Part shown: positions 41,480 to 49,722 of the stretch, one piece after another
Layout of the letters: the number at the start of each line of letters is the position of its first letter
Numbering within the stretch: the first letter of the stretch is position 1
Origin: G016234445 sp964438865
GTDB lineage: Bacteria > Chloroflexota > Dehalococcoidia > Tepidiformales > Tepidiformaceae
Reading direction: 5' to 3'
DNA: 64,000 nt
Assembly (NCBI GenBank): GCA_964438865.1
Contig: CAYTMI010000001.1
Location: forward strand, 248,001 to 312,000
The notes under the pieces: model-generated
What the model was told of the DNA's origin: nothing
Databases searched by the model: none
Seen by the model: the letters and a program-made list of their open reading frames with translations, nothing else
Made by a program: the position numbers and the translations under genes

Positions 41480-41682
41480 CTGCCGTAGACTGGGAGTATC
41501 CCGACGCGGCGCTCAGCGAGCGGCATCCGAACCGCGACCGGAAGGGAGCGGCGGCGCCCCGGATCCCGCCCGACATCTTCGGGCTGACGCTTCGCCGGGC
41601 CTGACTGCCGTAGGCTGGTATCCCGACGCGGCGCTCAGCGAGCGGCATCCGAACCGCGACCGGAAGGGAGCGGCGGCGCCCC
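41458..41682. repeat. Tandem about 100-bp duplication carrying a gene 3' end and family B cores
   Basis: Two copies (41458-41560 and 41583-41682) start with GCTGACGCTTCGCCG(C/G)GCCT, the last codons of the CelD-like gene. They run through ATCCCGACGCGGCGCTCAGC and end in the family B core (41529-41550 and 41651-41672). Few differences separate them. The 22 bp between them is a diverged copy of the preceding gene sequence, so the duplicated unit really includes the gene end. Confidence 0.8.
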
Positions 41683-41710
41683 CGGAGCCACCGCATCAGC
41701 CGCCACGACC

Positions 41711-41737
41711 GGTAGCCGCGGCCCACCGTGGCCGCAT
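41711..41737. repeat. Dispersed repeat family C, copy 1
   Basis: The 27-bp GGTAGCCGCGGCCCACCGTG... element ending in GGCCGCAT also occurs perfectly at 55488-55514 and in degenerate form at about 25708-25744, always between genes. Confidence 0.65.
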
Positions 41738-41825
41738 CTCGCGCCAGTCCCGAACCGCGCCAGCCTCGCCCCCACCCCGATCATCCGTCCAGCGACCGGC
41801 ATCGAGCCGCGGTATCCCCGGCTGA

Positions 41826-43457
41826 CTACCGCCCCCGCACCACCCGGTCCGCGCTGTGGACGACGCCAAGGGCCACCGCGGCCCCGACGAATTCGCGGAA
41901 GAGCGGGTGTGGACGGTTTGGCCGGCTGCGCAGTTCGGGGTGGAACTGGGAGCCGAGCATGAACGGGTGCCCGGCGATTTCGGAGATCTCCACGAGCGAA
42001 TTGTCGGGGGAGGTGCCGCTCACGCACAGGCCCGCCGCTTCGAGAATCCCGCGGTAGAAGTTGTTGAACTCCCAGCGGTGACGATGGCGTTCGTGGATGA
42101 GGTCGTCGCCATAGCAGCGCGCTGCGAGCGACCCGGGGATGAGCTTGCAGGGGTAGGCTCCGAGACGCATGGTCCCGCCCTTGTTGGTCACGCCCTGTTG
42201 TTCATCGAGGAGGCTGATCACCGGGTAGGGACTCTCGGGATCGACCTCGGTCGAGTTCGCGCCAGTCATGCCACAGACGTTGCGGGCGAACTCGGTCACC
42301 ATCACCTGCATGCCGAGGCAAAGTCCGAGGTAGGGCACGTTGTTCGTGCGGGCGTAGGTCGCCGCCTTGATCTTGCCCTCCCAGCCGCGTTCCCCGAACC
42401 CGCCGGGGACGATGATCCCCTGCACGCCTTCGAGAAGGTCCTCGGCCGAGCGCGTTTCGAGGTCTTCGGCCTGGACCCAGCGGATGTCGACTTCGACGCC
42501 GTTGGCGATGCCGGCGTGGGCCAGGGATTCCTTCACGGACATGTAGGCATCGTGGAGGGAGACGTACTTGCCGACGACGGCCACTTCGACGGCGCCGCTG
42601 GGGTGGCGAAGGCGGTCGACCATCTGGCGCCATTCGGTCAGGTCGCGGCCGCCTTTGAGGTGGAGGCGATCGAGGACGAAGTCTCCGATCCCCTTCTCTT
42701 CGAGGAGGATGGGCACTTCGTAAATGGTCCGCGCGGTCTCCAGGGGGATGGTGGCCCGCGGCTCGGTGTCGCAAAAGAGCGCGACCTTGTCGACGATCTC
42801 CTGGGGCACCGGGTGGTCGCTGCGAAGGAGGATGATGTCGGGCTGGATGCCCTTCGAACGCAGCTCACGGACGGAGTGCTGGGTCGGCTTCGTCTTCAGT
42901 TCGCCGGTCGCGCCAACCCAGGGGAGGAAGCAGACGTGGACACTGAGGCAGGTGTCGCGGGGCTGTTCGTGGCGAATCTGGCGGATCGCTTCGATGAAGG
43001 TCTCGCCTTCGATGTCGCCCACGGTGCCGCCGACTTCGCAGATGAGGACCTCAGCGCCGCTCGCCTGGGCCAGCCCGTAGATGCGGGACTTGATTTCGTT
43101 CGTGAGGTGGGGGACGGCCTGGATGGTGCCCCCGAGGTAGTCTCCGCGCCGCTCGCGTTCGAGCACCGAGAGGTAGACCTGGCCGCTCGTGACCGAGGAA
43201 AGCTGGGTGAGGTCCTGGTCGACAAAGCGTTCGTAGTGGCCGAGGTCGAGGTCGGTTTCGGCGCCGTCGTCGGTGACGAAGACCTCGCCGTGCTGGTAGG
43301 GCGACATCGTGCCGGGGTCGACGTTGAGGTACGGGTCCAGCTTCTGGATGGTGACGGAGATGCCGCGGGATTTGAGGATTCGGCCAAGGCTGGCGGTGGT
43401 GATGCCCTTGCCAACCGAACTAACGACGCCACCGGTAACGAAGATGAACTTTGGCAT
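41826..43457 (-). CDS. pyrG: CTP synthase
   Basis: This 543-residue enzyme aminates UTP to CTP using glutamine. The synthetase domain (1-268) begins KFIFVTGGVVSSVGKGITTA (P-loop) with YLNVDPGTMSPYQHGEVFV and EVGGTVGDIEG. The class I glutamine amidotransferase domain carries PGGFGERGWEGKI, the nucleophile Cys in YLGLCLGMQVM, and the His/Glu pair in GSQFHPEL. It is complete and typical. Confidence 0.96.
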   Translation of the reverse strand: MPKFIFVTGGVVSSVGKGITTASLGRILKSRGISVTIQKLDPYLNVDPGTMSPYQHGEVFVTDDGAETDLDLGHYERFVDQDLTQLSSVTSGQVYLSVLERERRGDYLGGTIQAVPHLTNEIKSRIYGLAQASGAEVLICEVGGTVGDIEGETFIEAIRQIRHEQPRDTCLSVHVCFLPWVGATGELKTKPTQHSVRELRSKGIQPDIILLRSDHPVPQEIVDKVALFCDTEPRATIPLETARTIYEVPILLEEKGIGDFVLDRLHLKGGRDLTEWRQMVDRLRHPSGAVEVAVVGKYVSLHDAYMSVKESLAHAGIANGVEVDIRWVQAEDLETRSAEDLLEGVQGIIVPGGFGERGWEGKIKAATYARTNNVPYLGLCLGMQVMVTEFARNVCGMTGANSTEVDPESPYPVISLLDEQQGVTNKGGTMRLGAYPCKLIPGSLAARCYGDDLIHERHRHRWEFNNFYRGILEAAGLCVSGTSPDNSLVEISEIAGHPFMLGSQFHPELRSRPNRPHPLFREFVGAAVALGVVHSADRVVRGR

Positions 43458-43648
43458 AGCCCCCTACAACATGCGTGCTCGTGAAATGCTACGAGCGGGG
43501 TCGAGGGGTGTCAACGAACATTTGTGTTACATGCTGATTGCGAAGGCGTTTGCCCCCGACGGCGGGGTAGCGGCCGGGGTGCGCTTTGCGTCGCCCGCCA
43601 AGATTGGCTAGTGTGCAGGCACTCAGTCCCGCGACGAGGTCCTCTGCC

Positions 43649-44851
43649 ATGGAATTTCGCGACAACACCTCCGAGATCGGCTTCCGCCGCGAAGTCAGCT
43701 CTTTCCTCGATGCCGAGTTCCCGAAGGAAGTGGGCGAACGCCCCACGGAATGGGGCCTGTTCAACGGCGCCGGCCGGGCGACGTCCGGGTTCGTTGACTT
43801 TATGCGGTCGTGGAACAAGAAGCTCAACGCACGCGGCTGGGGCGCCCCCGCCTGGCCGAAGGAGCACGGCGGCGGCGGGCTGAGCGTGAAGGAACAGTTC
43901 ATCCTCAGCGAGGAGTTTGCCTGGCGCCGGGCACCCCGGCCGGGCGGGATCGGCCACGGCTGGGCCGGCCCGACGATCATGGTCTACGGGACGCAGGAAC
44001 AGAAGGACCGCTTGCTGCCGCGGATCATCAGCGGCGAAGACATGTGGTGTCAGTTGTTCAGCGAGCCGGGGGCCGGGAGCGACCTCGCCAGCCTCCAGAC
44101 TCGCGCCATCCGCGACGGAGACGATTATGTCGTGAATGGGCAGAAGATCTGGACCTCCGGCGCCCATCACGCGGACATGGGCATCCTGATCGCGCGGACG
44201 AACCCGGACGCCCCCAAGCACCGCGGGATCAGCTACTTCCTGCTGGACATGAAGACGCCGGGGATCACGGTCCGGCCGCTCGTCAACATGCTCAACAGCC
44301 ACGAGTTCAACGAAGTCTACTTCGAGGACGCCCGGATCCCGGCGAGCTCACTCCTCGGCGAAGAGAACCGCGGCTGGTACCTGGCGACCACGACGCTCGA
44401 CTTCGAACGCAGCGGGATCGCCACGAGCGTCGCGCACCAACTGATCGTCAAGGACCTGGTGGAGTACGCGAAGGAAGCCCCGGCGGGCGAATCCACGCTT
44501 GGCCGGGTGGGGAGCATCCGGAGCGAACTGGCGGACCGGGCGATCGAAGCGCAGGTGGAGGCGCTGGTCTGCTACCGGATCATCAGCATGCAGGAGCGGG
44601 GGCAGATCCCGAACCGCGAGGCATCGATCGCGAAGCTCTTTTCGAGCGAACTGGACGTGCGCCTGGCGGCTACGGGGATGCACATCGCCGGGATGTACGG
44701 CCAGCTAAACGACCGCGAGGCCCCGGCTGCGATGGGCGGACGGCTGCCGCGGTTCTACATGCACAGCACCACCGCGCCGATCGGTGGGGGCACGAGCGAG
44801 ATCCAGCGCAACATCATCGCCATGCGCGGCCTCGGCCTCCCCCGGGGGTAG
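43649..44851 (+). CDS. Acyl-CoA dehydrogenase family protein
   Basis: This 400-residue FAD-dependent acyl-CoA dehydrogenase has APAWPKEHGGGGLSV, FSEPGAGSDLASLQTRAIRD, NGQKIWTSGAHHADMG, a TLDFERSGIA helix and the C-terminal IGGGTSEIQRNIIAMRGLGL. ATG 43649 has GAGGT upstream. It resembles the enzyme at 34.9 kb in domain order but differs in many loops, so the two probably handle different acyl chains. A family A repeat follows the stop codon. Confidence 0.9.
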   Translation: MEFRDNTSEIGFRREVSSFLDAEFPKEVGERPTEWGLFNGAGRATSGFVDFMRSWNKKLNARGWGAPAWPKEHGGGGLSVKEQFILSEEFAWRRAPRPGGIGHGWAGPTIMVYGTQEQKDRLLPRIISGEDMWCQLFSEPGAGSDLASLQTRAIRDGDDYVVNGQKIWTSGAHHADMGILIARTNPDAPKHRGISYFLLDMKTPGITVRPLVNMLNSHEFNEVYFEDARIPASSLLGEENRGWYLATTTLDFERSGIATSVAHQLIVKDLVEYAKEAPAGESTLGRVGSIRSELADRAIEAQVEALVCYRIISMQERGQIPNREASIAKLFSSELDVRLAATGMHIAGMYGQLNDREAPAAMGGRLPRFYMHSTTAPIGGGTSEIQRNIIAMRGLGLPRG

Positions 44852-44903
44852 ACAATGCGGCTGGTAGAACTTCCTGAAAGCACTTGGCGCTCGTTCGGAC
44901 GGC

Positions 44904-45007
44904 CTATCGAGCGCCCCTTTGCTCCCCTCTCCCGCGAAGTCGGGAGAGGGGCTGGGGGTGAGGGCGCGGTCCCGCGGACCAGCCGCCCGGTTTCTCGACC
45001 GCGTACT
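44904..45007. repeat. Dispersed repeat family A, copy 3
   Basis: It has the 11-bp stem (44924-44934 with 44941-44951), the upstream CTATCGAGCGCC block shared with copy 1, and the downstream GCGGACCAGCCGCC...TTTCTCGACCGCGTACT block. Its last bases run into the -10 box of the following toxin-antitoxin operon (TAGAAT, 45007-45012). Confidence 0.8.
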
Positions 45008-45018
45008 AGAATGAGTCC

Positions 45019-45222
45019 ATGCCCCGCGTAAGCGTCGAACTCGACGATGCCACCTTGCACCGCCTCCAGCAGGAGGCCGAGGCCCGCGACCTCACCGTGG
45101 AGGCGCTGCTGGCCGAGGTGGTGGCAGACCATACCGGCCGTGCCGACCCGTCAGGCGCGCCCGCGATGGCCCGCGCCCACCTCCGGCGCTTCCCGGAGCT
45201 CTTCCGGAAACTTGCCGAATGA
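45019..45222 (+). CDS. RHH-like antitoxin of a Doc module
   Basis: This 67-residue protein begins MPRVSVELDDATLHRLQQEA then EARDLTVEALLAEVV, a pattern of ribbon-helix-helix DNA-binding antitoxins, and has a basic/hydrophobic tail (RAHLRRFPELFRKLAE). TAGAAT (45007-45012) lies 6 nt before the ATG, so the operon is probably leaderless. It overlaps the Doc gene by 4 nt (ATGA). Confidence 0.8.
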   Translation: MPRVSVELDDATLHRLQQEAEARDLTVEALLAEVVADHTGRADPSGAPAMARAHLRRFPELFRKLAE

Positions 45223-45614
45223 CCTGGCGATACCCGGACGTGGAATGGGTGGTCGCCTACCACGACGAGGTGATGAAGGCGCAGGGGCACCCCGCCGAAC
45301 TGATGGACCGGGGGAAGCTCGAAGGAGCGCTCGAACGGCCGCGCGCCGAAGCGTTTGGGGCCGAGGCCTATCCTGCGGCCGCCGAGAAGTGCGCGGTGCT
45401 GCTCCAGGGGGTAGCCATTGCCCACGCCTTCAAGGATGGCAACAAGCGCGCGGCTCTCGGCGCGATGCTCTGCCTCCTCGAACTGAACGGCTACCCGATC
45501 GACGCCGGCGAGTCCGAGCTGTTCGACCTCGTCATCGGCGTGACCACCGGCGCCCTGCGCGAGGTGGACGACATCGCCGCGCGCATCCGCGAGCTATTCA
45601 GCCTCGCGGAGTGA
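45219..45614 (+). CDS. Doc-type toxin (Fic fold)
   Basis: This 131-residue death-on-curing protein has the Fic motif HAFKDGNKR (residues 69-77), the active site with which Doc phosphorylates elongation factor Tu. Other family features are VEWVVAYHDEVMK, RGKLEGALERPRAEAFG and AVLLQGVAIAHAF. It is complete and in frame with its antitoxin, so the module looks functional. Confidence 0.9.
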   Translation: MTWRYPDVEWVVAYHDEVMKAQGHPAELMDRGKLEGALERPRAEAFGAEAYPAAAEKCAVLLQGVAIAHAFKDGNKRAALGAMLCLLELNGYPIDAGESELFDLVIGVTTGALREVDDIAARIRELFSLAE

Positions 45615-45777
45615 CCTGGCGGTAGGGGTCCCGCTCCCAAGCCGCCCGGATCGCGCGCGACCACGCGACCACGTCGGCGTCGGTGGCCCACTCGGGATGA
45701 GACTCTGCGTCAATCGAGCCCGCGAACCGCTCGATCGCCTCCCGGAGCCAGCGCAGACGGCGTTCTCTGTCTGCCAC
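45598..45777 (-). CDS. Small hypothetical protein convergent with doc
   Basis: This is a 59-residue ORF with a strong Shine-Dalgarno (GAGGAGG) before GTG 45777. The product (VADRERRLRWLREAIERFAG then SIDAESHPEWATDADVVAWS, and so on) is charged, helical and Trp-rich. It looks like small antitoxin-type proteins but no toxin partner follows; its 3' end overlaps doc by 17 nt. Coding support is the Shine-Dalgarno and plausible composition only. Confidence 0.5.
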   Translation of the reverse strand: MADRERRLRWLREAIERFAGSIDAESHPEWATDADVVAWSRAIRAAWERDPYRQVTPRG

Positions 45778-45854
45778 GTCTCTCCTCCTCGCTCGGCCAC
45801 TATAGCGCACGTCCCGGACACCACTGCCGGCCCGCTCACCCCTATACTCCCCCC

Positions 45855-46889
45855 ATGAAAGCGCTCCGCTTCTTTGAGCCTGGCCGCGTGGCGGTGGTCG
45901 ATGTGCCGGACCCTGCGCCGGGGCCGGGCGAAGTCATCCTCCGCGTCCATGCGACCGGCCTCTGCAACAGCGACGTCCGCGTCTACCAGGGCGAAAAGAA
46001 GGCCGCCCCCGGCGTCATCCCCGGCCACGAGATCACCGGCGAGGTCGCGGCCCTTGGCCAGGATGCACCGGGCACGGTCGGCGAGGTCGTCTCGGTCTGC
46101 CCCATCCTCTGCTGCGGCCGCTGTTCGTTCTGCCGCGAGGGCTACCGTAACCGCTGTCCGTCACGAAAGACCCTCGGCTACGACCTCGACGGTGGCATCG
46201 CCGAGTACGTCCTCATCCCCGCCCCGCTCGTCGCAATGGGACACCTCATCCCCGTCGACCCTGCCACGCCGCCGTACATTCGCGCCCTCGTCGAACCGCT
46301 GGCCTGCGTCCTCAATTCGCTCGAATCGCTCGACGTCCGGCCGGCGGCGCCCCTCGCGATCGTGGGAGGCGGGCCGATGGGGCTGCTCCACCTCATCGCC
46401 GCCCGGTTCATAGGCGCGGGGCCGATCATGGTTGTCGAACCCGATGCTGCCCGGCGCCGGGTGGCGACGGAACTCGGCGCCGCCGCAGCGGTGGCCCCGG
46501 ACGATGCCCTCGCGGCCGGCCGCGAACTCACGGGCGGCGAAGGATTCCCCGCCGTGGCGGTCGCCGTCGGCCTTGCGCCGGCCGTCCCCCTGGCGCTCGA
46601 CCTTGCCCGGCGGCTGGGGAGGGTGAACCTCTTCGCGGGCTTCCCGCCGGGCTCCTCCCACGTGCTGGACCTCAACCGCGTGCACTACGACGAGGTCCGG
46701 ATCTTGGGGACGCAGAACGCGCCGTTTCCGCTCTACTGGCGGTCGGCGCGGATGGTGGGCGCGCTGCCGGCGCTGGAACGGATTGTCACGAACCGCTACG
46801 AGCTGGCCGACGCAGCCTCGGCGTATGCCGCCCGGCTGGGGCGCGAAGGGCTGAAGTCCGCGGTGGTGATGGAGCCCACGGGCTCCTGA
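45855..46889 (+). CDS. Zinc-dependent medium-chain alcohol dehydrogenase
   Basis: This 344-residue MDR dehydrogenase has catalytic-zinc residues Cys37 (GLCNSD) and His58-Glu59 (GHE). The structural-zinc loop is CGRCSFCREGYRNRC (Cys87, 90, 93, 101). The Rossmann motif is VGGGPMGLLHLIAA, and a Glu in ALVEPLACVL is also present. It resembles sorbitol or threonine dehydrogenase-type enzymes; the substrate is not clear. TATACT (45843-45848) precedes the ATG by 6 nt, again leaderless in type. Confidence 0.87.
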   Translation: MKALRFFEPGRVAVVDVPDPAPGPGEVILRVHATGLCNSDVRVYQGEKKAAPGVIPGHEITGEVAALGQDAPGTVGEVVSVCPILCCGRCSFCREGYRNRCPSRKTLGYDLDGGIAEYVLIPAPLVAMGHLIPVDPATPPYIRALVEPLACVLNSLESLDVRPAAPLAIVGGGPMGLLHLIAARFIGAGPIMVVEPDAARRRVATELGAAAAVAPDDALAAGRELTGGEGFPAVAVAVGLAPAVPLALDLARRLGRVNLFAGFPPGSSHVLDLNRVHYDEVRILGTQNAPFPLYWRSARMVGALPALERIVTNRYELADAASAYAARLGREGLKSAVVMEPTGS

Positions 46890-46928
46890 AGCGGGTGTTC
46901 CCTGTCGATTCTTCAGGGTAGGGACTGG

Positions 46929-46958
46929 TTCACAGGAACCCCCCGGCGGGCGTAGAGT
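46929..46958 (+). promoter_or_regulatory. Promoter of the coiled-coil protein operon
   Basis: -35 TTCACA (46929-46934), 18-bp spacer, -10 TAGAGT (46953-46958). A GGAGGAAG Shine-Dalgarno and GTG 46993 follow. Confidence 0.5.
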
Positions 46959-46992
46959 GTTGGCTCCGGAGAATCCGCTGGAGGAAGACACC

Positions 46993-47640
46993 GTGCGCCT
47001 CCGCCTGCACAGACACCACACGACACCACCGTCGCCGGCCCAGCCGGCGCCCGGAGGAGACGCGCCGATGGCTTCTGAATGGCCAAACGGACTGCCCACG
47101 CCCAAACCCACCGTCAACGGCAACGGCAACGCGGCCGTCCACGAGGTGGCGCCCGAACCCGCCAACGGCATCTCCTTCGGGGCGATGAAGGGGCAGGCCA
47201 CCCAGGCTGACGCCCGCGCCGAGCGCCTCATGCGCCAGGTCCGGGTCGAAGTTGACGAACTGCGGGAGCTCCTCGACAACCTCCACGACAGCCAGCACGA
47301 GATGACCGTCATCGACCTGCAGGCGTTCCTTCGCAACCCCCAGGCGGCGGCAACGCTCCCTGCGCCGATGCTGATCCGGACACTGGTACGGGCGGCGGAG
47401 CACCTGAACGAAGTCGAAGCGGAACTCGCGAAGGCCCGCGAGGAGTCCCTCTCCTGGGAGCGTCAGACGTACGCCCTGAGGGAGGACCGCGCCGCCCTTC
47501 GCGCCCGCACCGAGACCTTCTCGGAGGTCGCCGCGGCACTCCACGCCAACCTCGAAGACCTGCGGTTCGCCCGGGAGGCCTCCCGCGCAATCCAACCCGC
47601 GGCCATCCTCCCGCAACTCAACGCCGGGCCGGACCGCTAG
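46993..47640 (+). CDS. Hypothetical coiled-coil protein
   Basis: This 215-residue soluble protein starts at GTG 46993 (GGAGGAA 7 nt upstream) or possibly ATG 47068. The N-terminal 70 residues are Pro/Asn/Gly-rich and disordered. Residues about 75-190 form coiled coils with heptad-like Leu/Val spacing (QVRVEVDELRELLDNL, LVRAAEHLNEVEAELAKARE, ALREDRAALRARTETFSEVA). No enzyme motif is seen. The next gene is another short coiled-coil protein 3 nt downstream, so the pair may form a complex. Confidence 0.65.
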   Translation: MRLRLHRHHTTPPSPAQPAPGGDAPMASEWPNGLPTPKPTVNGNGNAAVHEVAPEPANGISFGAMKGQATQADARAERLMRQVRVEVDELRELLDNLHDSQHEMTVIDLQAFLRNPQAAATLPAPMLIRTLVRAAEHLNEVEAELAKAREESLSWERQTYALREDRAALRARTETFSEVAAALHANLEDLRFAREASRAIQPAAILPQLNAGPDR

Positions 47641-47643
47641 CCG

Positions 47644-47895
47644 GTGGACACCTACCGCCCGCTGGTGGTGGTGCCGCCCGGGGATGACCTCCGGACAGAG
47701 ATCGCGCGCCTCCGCACCGAGGCCCGCGCCCGCGTCACCGAAGCCGACCTCCTGGTCGCCGCCCTTCGCGATCACATCAAGGACCTGCGGCAGGAACGCG
47801 ACTGGATGCTGGCCGAACTCCAGGCAATGCGCGAAGAGCGCCGCATCGAGCGGGCCACCCTCTTCATCGCGCGGGGGAGCAAGGGGCAGCGGTAG
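47644..47895 (+). CDS. Short coiled-coil protein
   Basis: This 83-residue protein starts at GTG 47644, 3 nt after the preceding stop. It is almost wholly helical and charged (LRTEIARLRTEARARVTEAD, RDHIKDLRQERDWMLAELQ, AMREERRIERATLF). It is probably the partner of the upstream coiled-coil protein. No known family recognised. A 7-bp stem hairpin (GAGGGCG/CGCCCTC, 47955-47971) lies 60 nt downstream and lacks a T-tract. Confidence 0.55.
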   Translation: MDTYRPLVVVPPGDDLRTEIARLRTEARARVTEADLLVAALRDHIKDLRQERDWMLAELQAMREERRIERATLFIARGSKGQR

Positions 47896-48151
47896 GCAGG
47901 GCATCCAGCGCGCACTTGCCGCCACAGTTGCCCACGGGCGAGCGGTCTGAAGGCGAGGGCGGTGCGCCCTCACCCCCGGCCCCGTTGCTGACCGGAAGTA
48001 CCAGTCTCTTGCGAGGGATACCGGTGATTCTCTAGGATAGCCGCGGCTCAAGGGTGGGCCGCGGTTCCCCGTACGCCGGTGGGCGTCCGAGTACCTCACC
48101 ACCCCTGCCGGGGCCGGTTACCGCGGCCACCAGTTCCGCCGGAGGCAGCCC

Positions 48152-48664
48152 GTGGATGCCGCCATCAGTCTCGTTATCGCCTTTGTCATCGGCGTCGGGC
48201 AGACGTTCCAGGCGGCTGCACTCGCGGGCCTCACCCGGGGGCGCGGCGGACGAGAGGCGTCTCTCATCTCCCAGCTCGGCACGGCCGTCGTCCTTGCGGG
48301 TATCCTCGCGTGGATTTCCCTTAATGAGGGCGAGACGAAGCTCCTCTCACCGCTCGATTCCAGTCTCATCTTCCTGGTGGCGCTGCCGCTGATGGCCGGC
48401 TGTCTCTGGCTGGCCATTCGAGGTCTCCCCGCGTGGTATGCGGCCGGTGGGCTGGTCTCCCTCTCGCTCGTACTAGCGCCACGCCTCATCGGCGACCTCG
48501 GCCTGGCGTTGTTCTTTTCAGCGACCACCCTTGGGGGATGTTCGGCTGCACTCGCATTCGACCACGCCGGGGCCCTGGGCTCGGCAAAACGGGCGGTGAC
48601 AGCGCCGCGCCTCGGCGGACTTGTCCTTGTCGGCGCGGGAGTCGTCCTGGTGAGGGTTGCCTGA
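48152..48664 (+). CDS. YdcZ-like (DUF606) DMT transporter half, first gene
   Basis: This 170-residue membrane protein has five hydrophobic segments in the YdcZ/DUF606 pattern of the drug/metabolite transporter superfamily (FVIGVGQTFQAAALAGLTRG, then an N-terminal AVVLAGILAWISL helix and LFFSATTLGGCSAALAFDHAG). GTG 48152 has a GGAGGC Shine-Dalgarno. The following gene encodes a second half of similar length; such paired genes probably form a heterodimeric transporter. Substrate unknown. Confidence 0.72.
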   Translation: MDAAISLVIAFVIGVGQTFQAAALAGLTRGRGGREASLISQLGTAVVLAGILAWISLNEGETKLLSPLDSSLIFLVALPLMAGCLWLAIRGLPAWYAAGGLVSLSLVLAPRLIGDLGLALFFSATTLGGCSAALAFDHAGALGSAKRAVTAPRLGGLVLVGAGVVLVRVA

Positions 48665-48665
48665 G

Positions 48666-49217
48666 ATGAACGTTCCAACGCCGGCGAAGCCGGGAATCAT
48701 CAGGGACCTTCCGTTCATCGGGGTCGGGTTTGGGGCCGGCGCGATGGCCGCCTTTGCGGTAGCGATGATCGCTGCGGTCGGCCGGAAGCGCGGCGGCGAG
48801 GAAGCCACATGGCTCCACATGACGACTCTTGTTGCCGGGACGGCCGCGGTGTTGGCGATCACGGCGCTGCGCGGGAGGCGGCCCGGCTTCCTCGGCCCGT
48901 TGGATCGTGGGTGGCCGATGTGGGCGATAGCCGCTGGTTTCGCTGGGCTGGCATTGATGTCCGTGAGGGGAATCGCCCCGTACTACCTCCTCAGCGGGTT
49001 GGTCTCCGTTGCCACCTTCCTCCTGCTCGCGTGGTTGGTGGTCCGCGTCAACCTGGCGTTCTACTTCGCCGCGACGACCCTCGGCCAGGTGTTCGGCTCG
49101 CTGGTGATGGACGAAATCGGTGCGTTCGGGGCTGTCGAGCGCGAATTCAGCGTCCTCCGTGCGCTCGGCGTGGTCCTTGTTGCCGCCGGTGTCGTTGCGG
49201 TGCGGACTGCGAAGTAG
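48666..49217 (+). CDS. YdcZ-like (DUF606) DMT transporter half, second gene
   Basis: This 183-residue membrane protein related to the preceding one has the same FAATTLGQVFGSLVMDEIGAF signature near TM4-TM5 and an N-terminal GVGFGAGAMAAFAVAMIAAVG helix. ATG 48666 starts 1 nt after the upstream stop; a TTG 9 nt earlier overlaps it. A GGTGAGG sequence lies upstream. The two halves probably assemble together. Confidence 0.72.
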   Translation: MNVPTPAKPGIIRDLPFIGVGFGAGAMAAFAVAMIAAVGRKRGGEEATWLHMTTLVAGTAAVLAITALRGRRPGFLGPLDRGWPMWAIAAGFAGLALMSVRGIAPYYLLSGLVSVATFLLLAWLVVRVNLAFYFAATTLGQVFGSLVMDEIGAFGAVEREFSVLRALGVVLVAAGVVAVRTAK

Positions 49218-49240
49218 GCGGGAGAGAAAGGGAAGGCGTC

Positions 49241-49633
49241 ATGGCTACGGAAAGTCTCAGACAACAGAATCTCGAACTCGGCAGGCGCATGAACGACCCG
49301 TCCAACGCCCGCGACGACGCGTTGTGGGGGATGTTCTCCCCCGCCATCGCCTACCACACCGGAGGGCAGACGATCGGCCTCGAAGCAGCCCGCCGCGGCG
49401 ACGAACAGCTCTTCGCGGCGATCCCCGACGCCGTCCGGACCATCGACAACGAAGTCTCCGACGAGACGATGCTCGTCCACCATTGGCACTTCGATGGCAC
49501 CGCCAAGGCGACGGGTACGCCGGTCCGCTGGGAAGGCTGCTCGTGGATGCGCATCGAAGACGGCCTGTTCGTCGAGGCCTGGACTTTCTGGGACCCATCA
49601 CAACTGCAGCCGCGCCGAACGTCGGAGGGTTGA
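49241..49633 (+). CDS. SnoaL/NTF2-fold protein
   Basis: This 130-residue cone-shaped alpha+beta barrel protein is of the SnoaL-like (NTF2) superfamily: an N-terminal helix (LRQQNLELGRRMND), GMFSPAIAYHTGGQTIGLEA, and the strand pair LVHHWHFDGTAKATGT and EGCSWMRIEDGLFVEAWTFWD. Such proteins can be isomerases, hydrolases or binding proteins, and no function can be assigned. ATG 49241 has GGGAAGG upstream and lies 23 nt after the transporter stop, so it may be in that operon. Confidence 0.7.
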   Translation: MATESLRQQNLELGRRMNDPSNARDDALWGMFSPAIAYHTGGQTIGLEAARRGDEQLFAAIPDAVRTIDNEVSDETMLVHHWHFDGTAKATGTPVRWEGCSWMRIEDGLFVEAWTFWDPSQLQPRRTSEG

Positions 49634-49722
49634 GGCTGTGATATCCCCGGAGGGCTCCGAACTCCACCGCACCACTGCCGCGGACGGCGCCTCACTGCAA
49701 CACGAGACTCTCGGCGCCGGGT

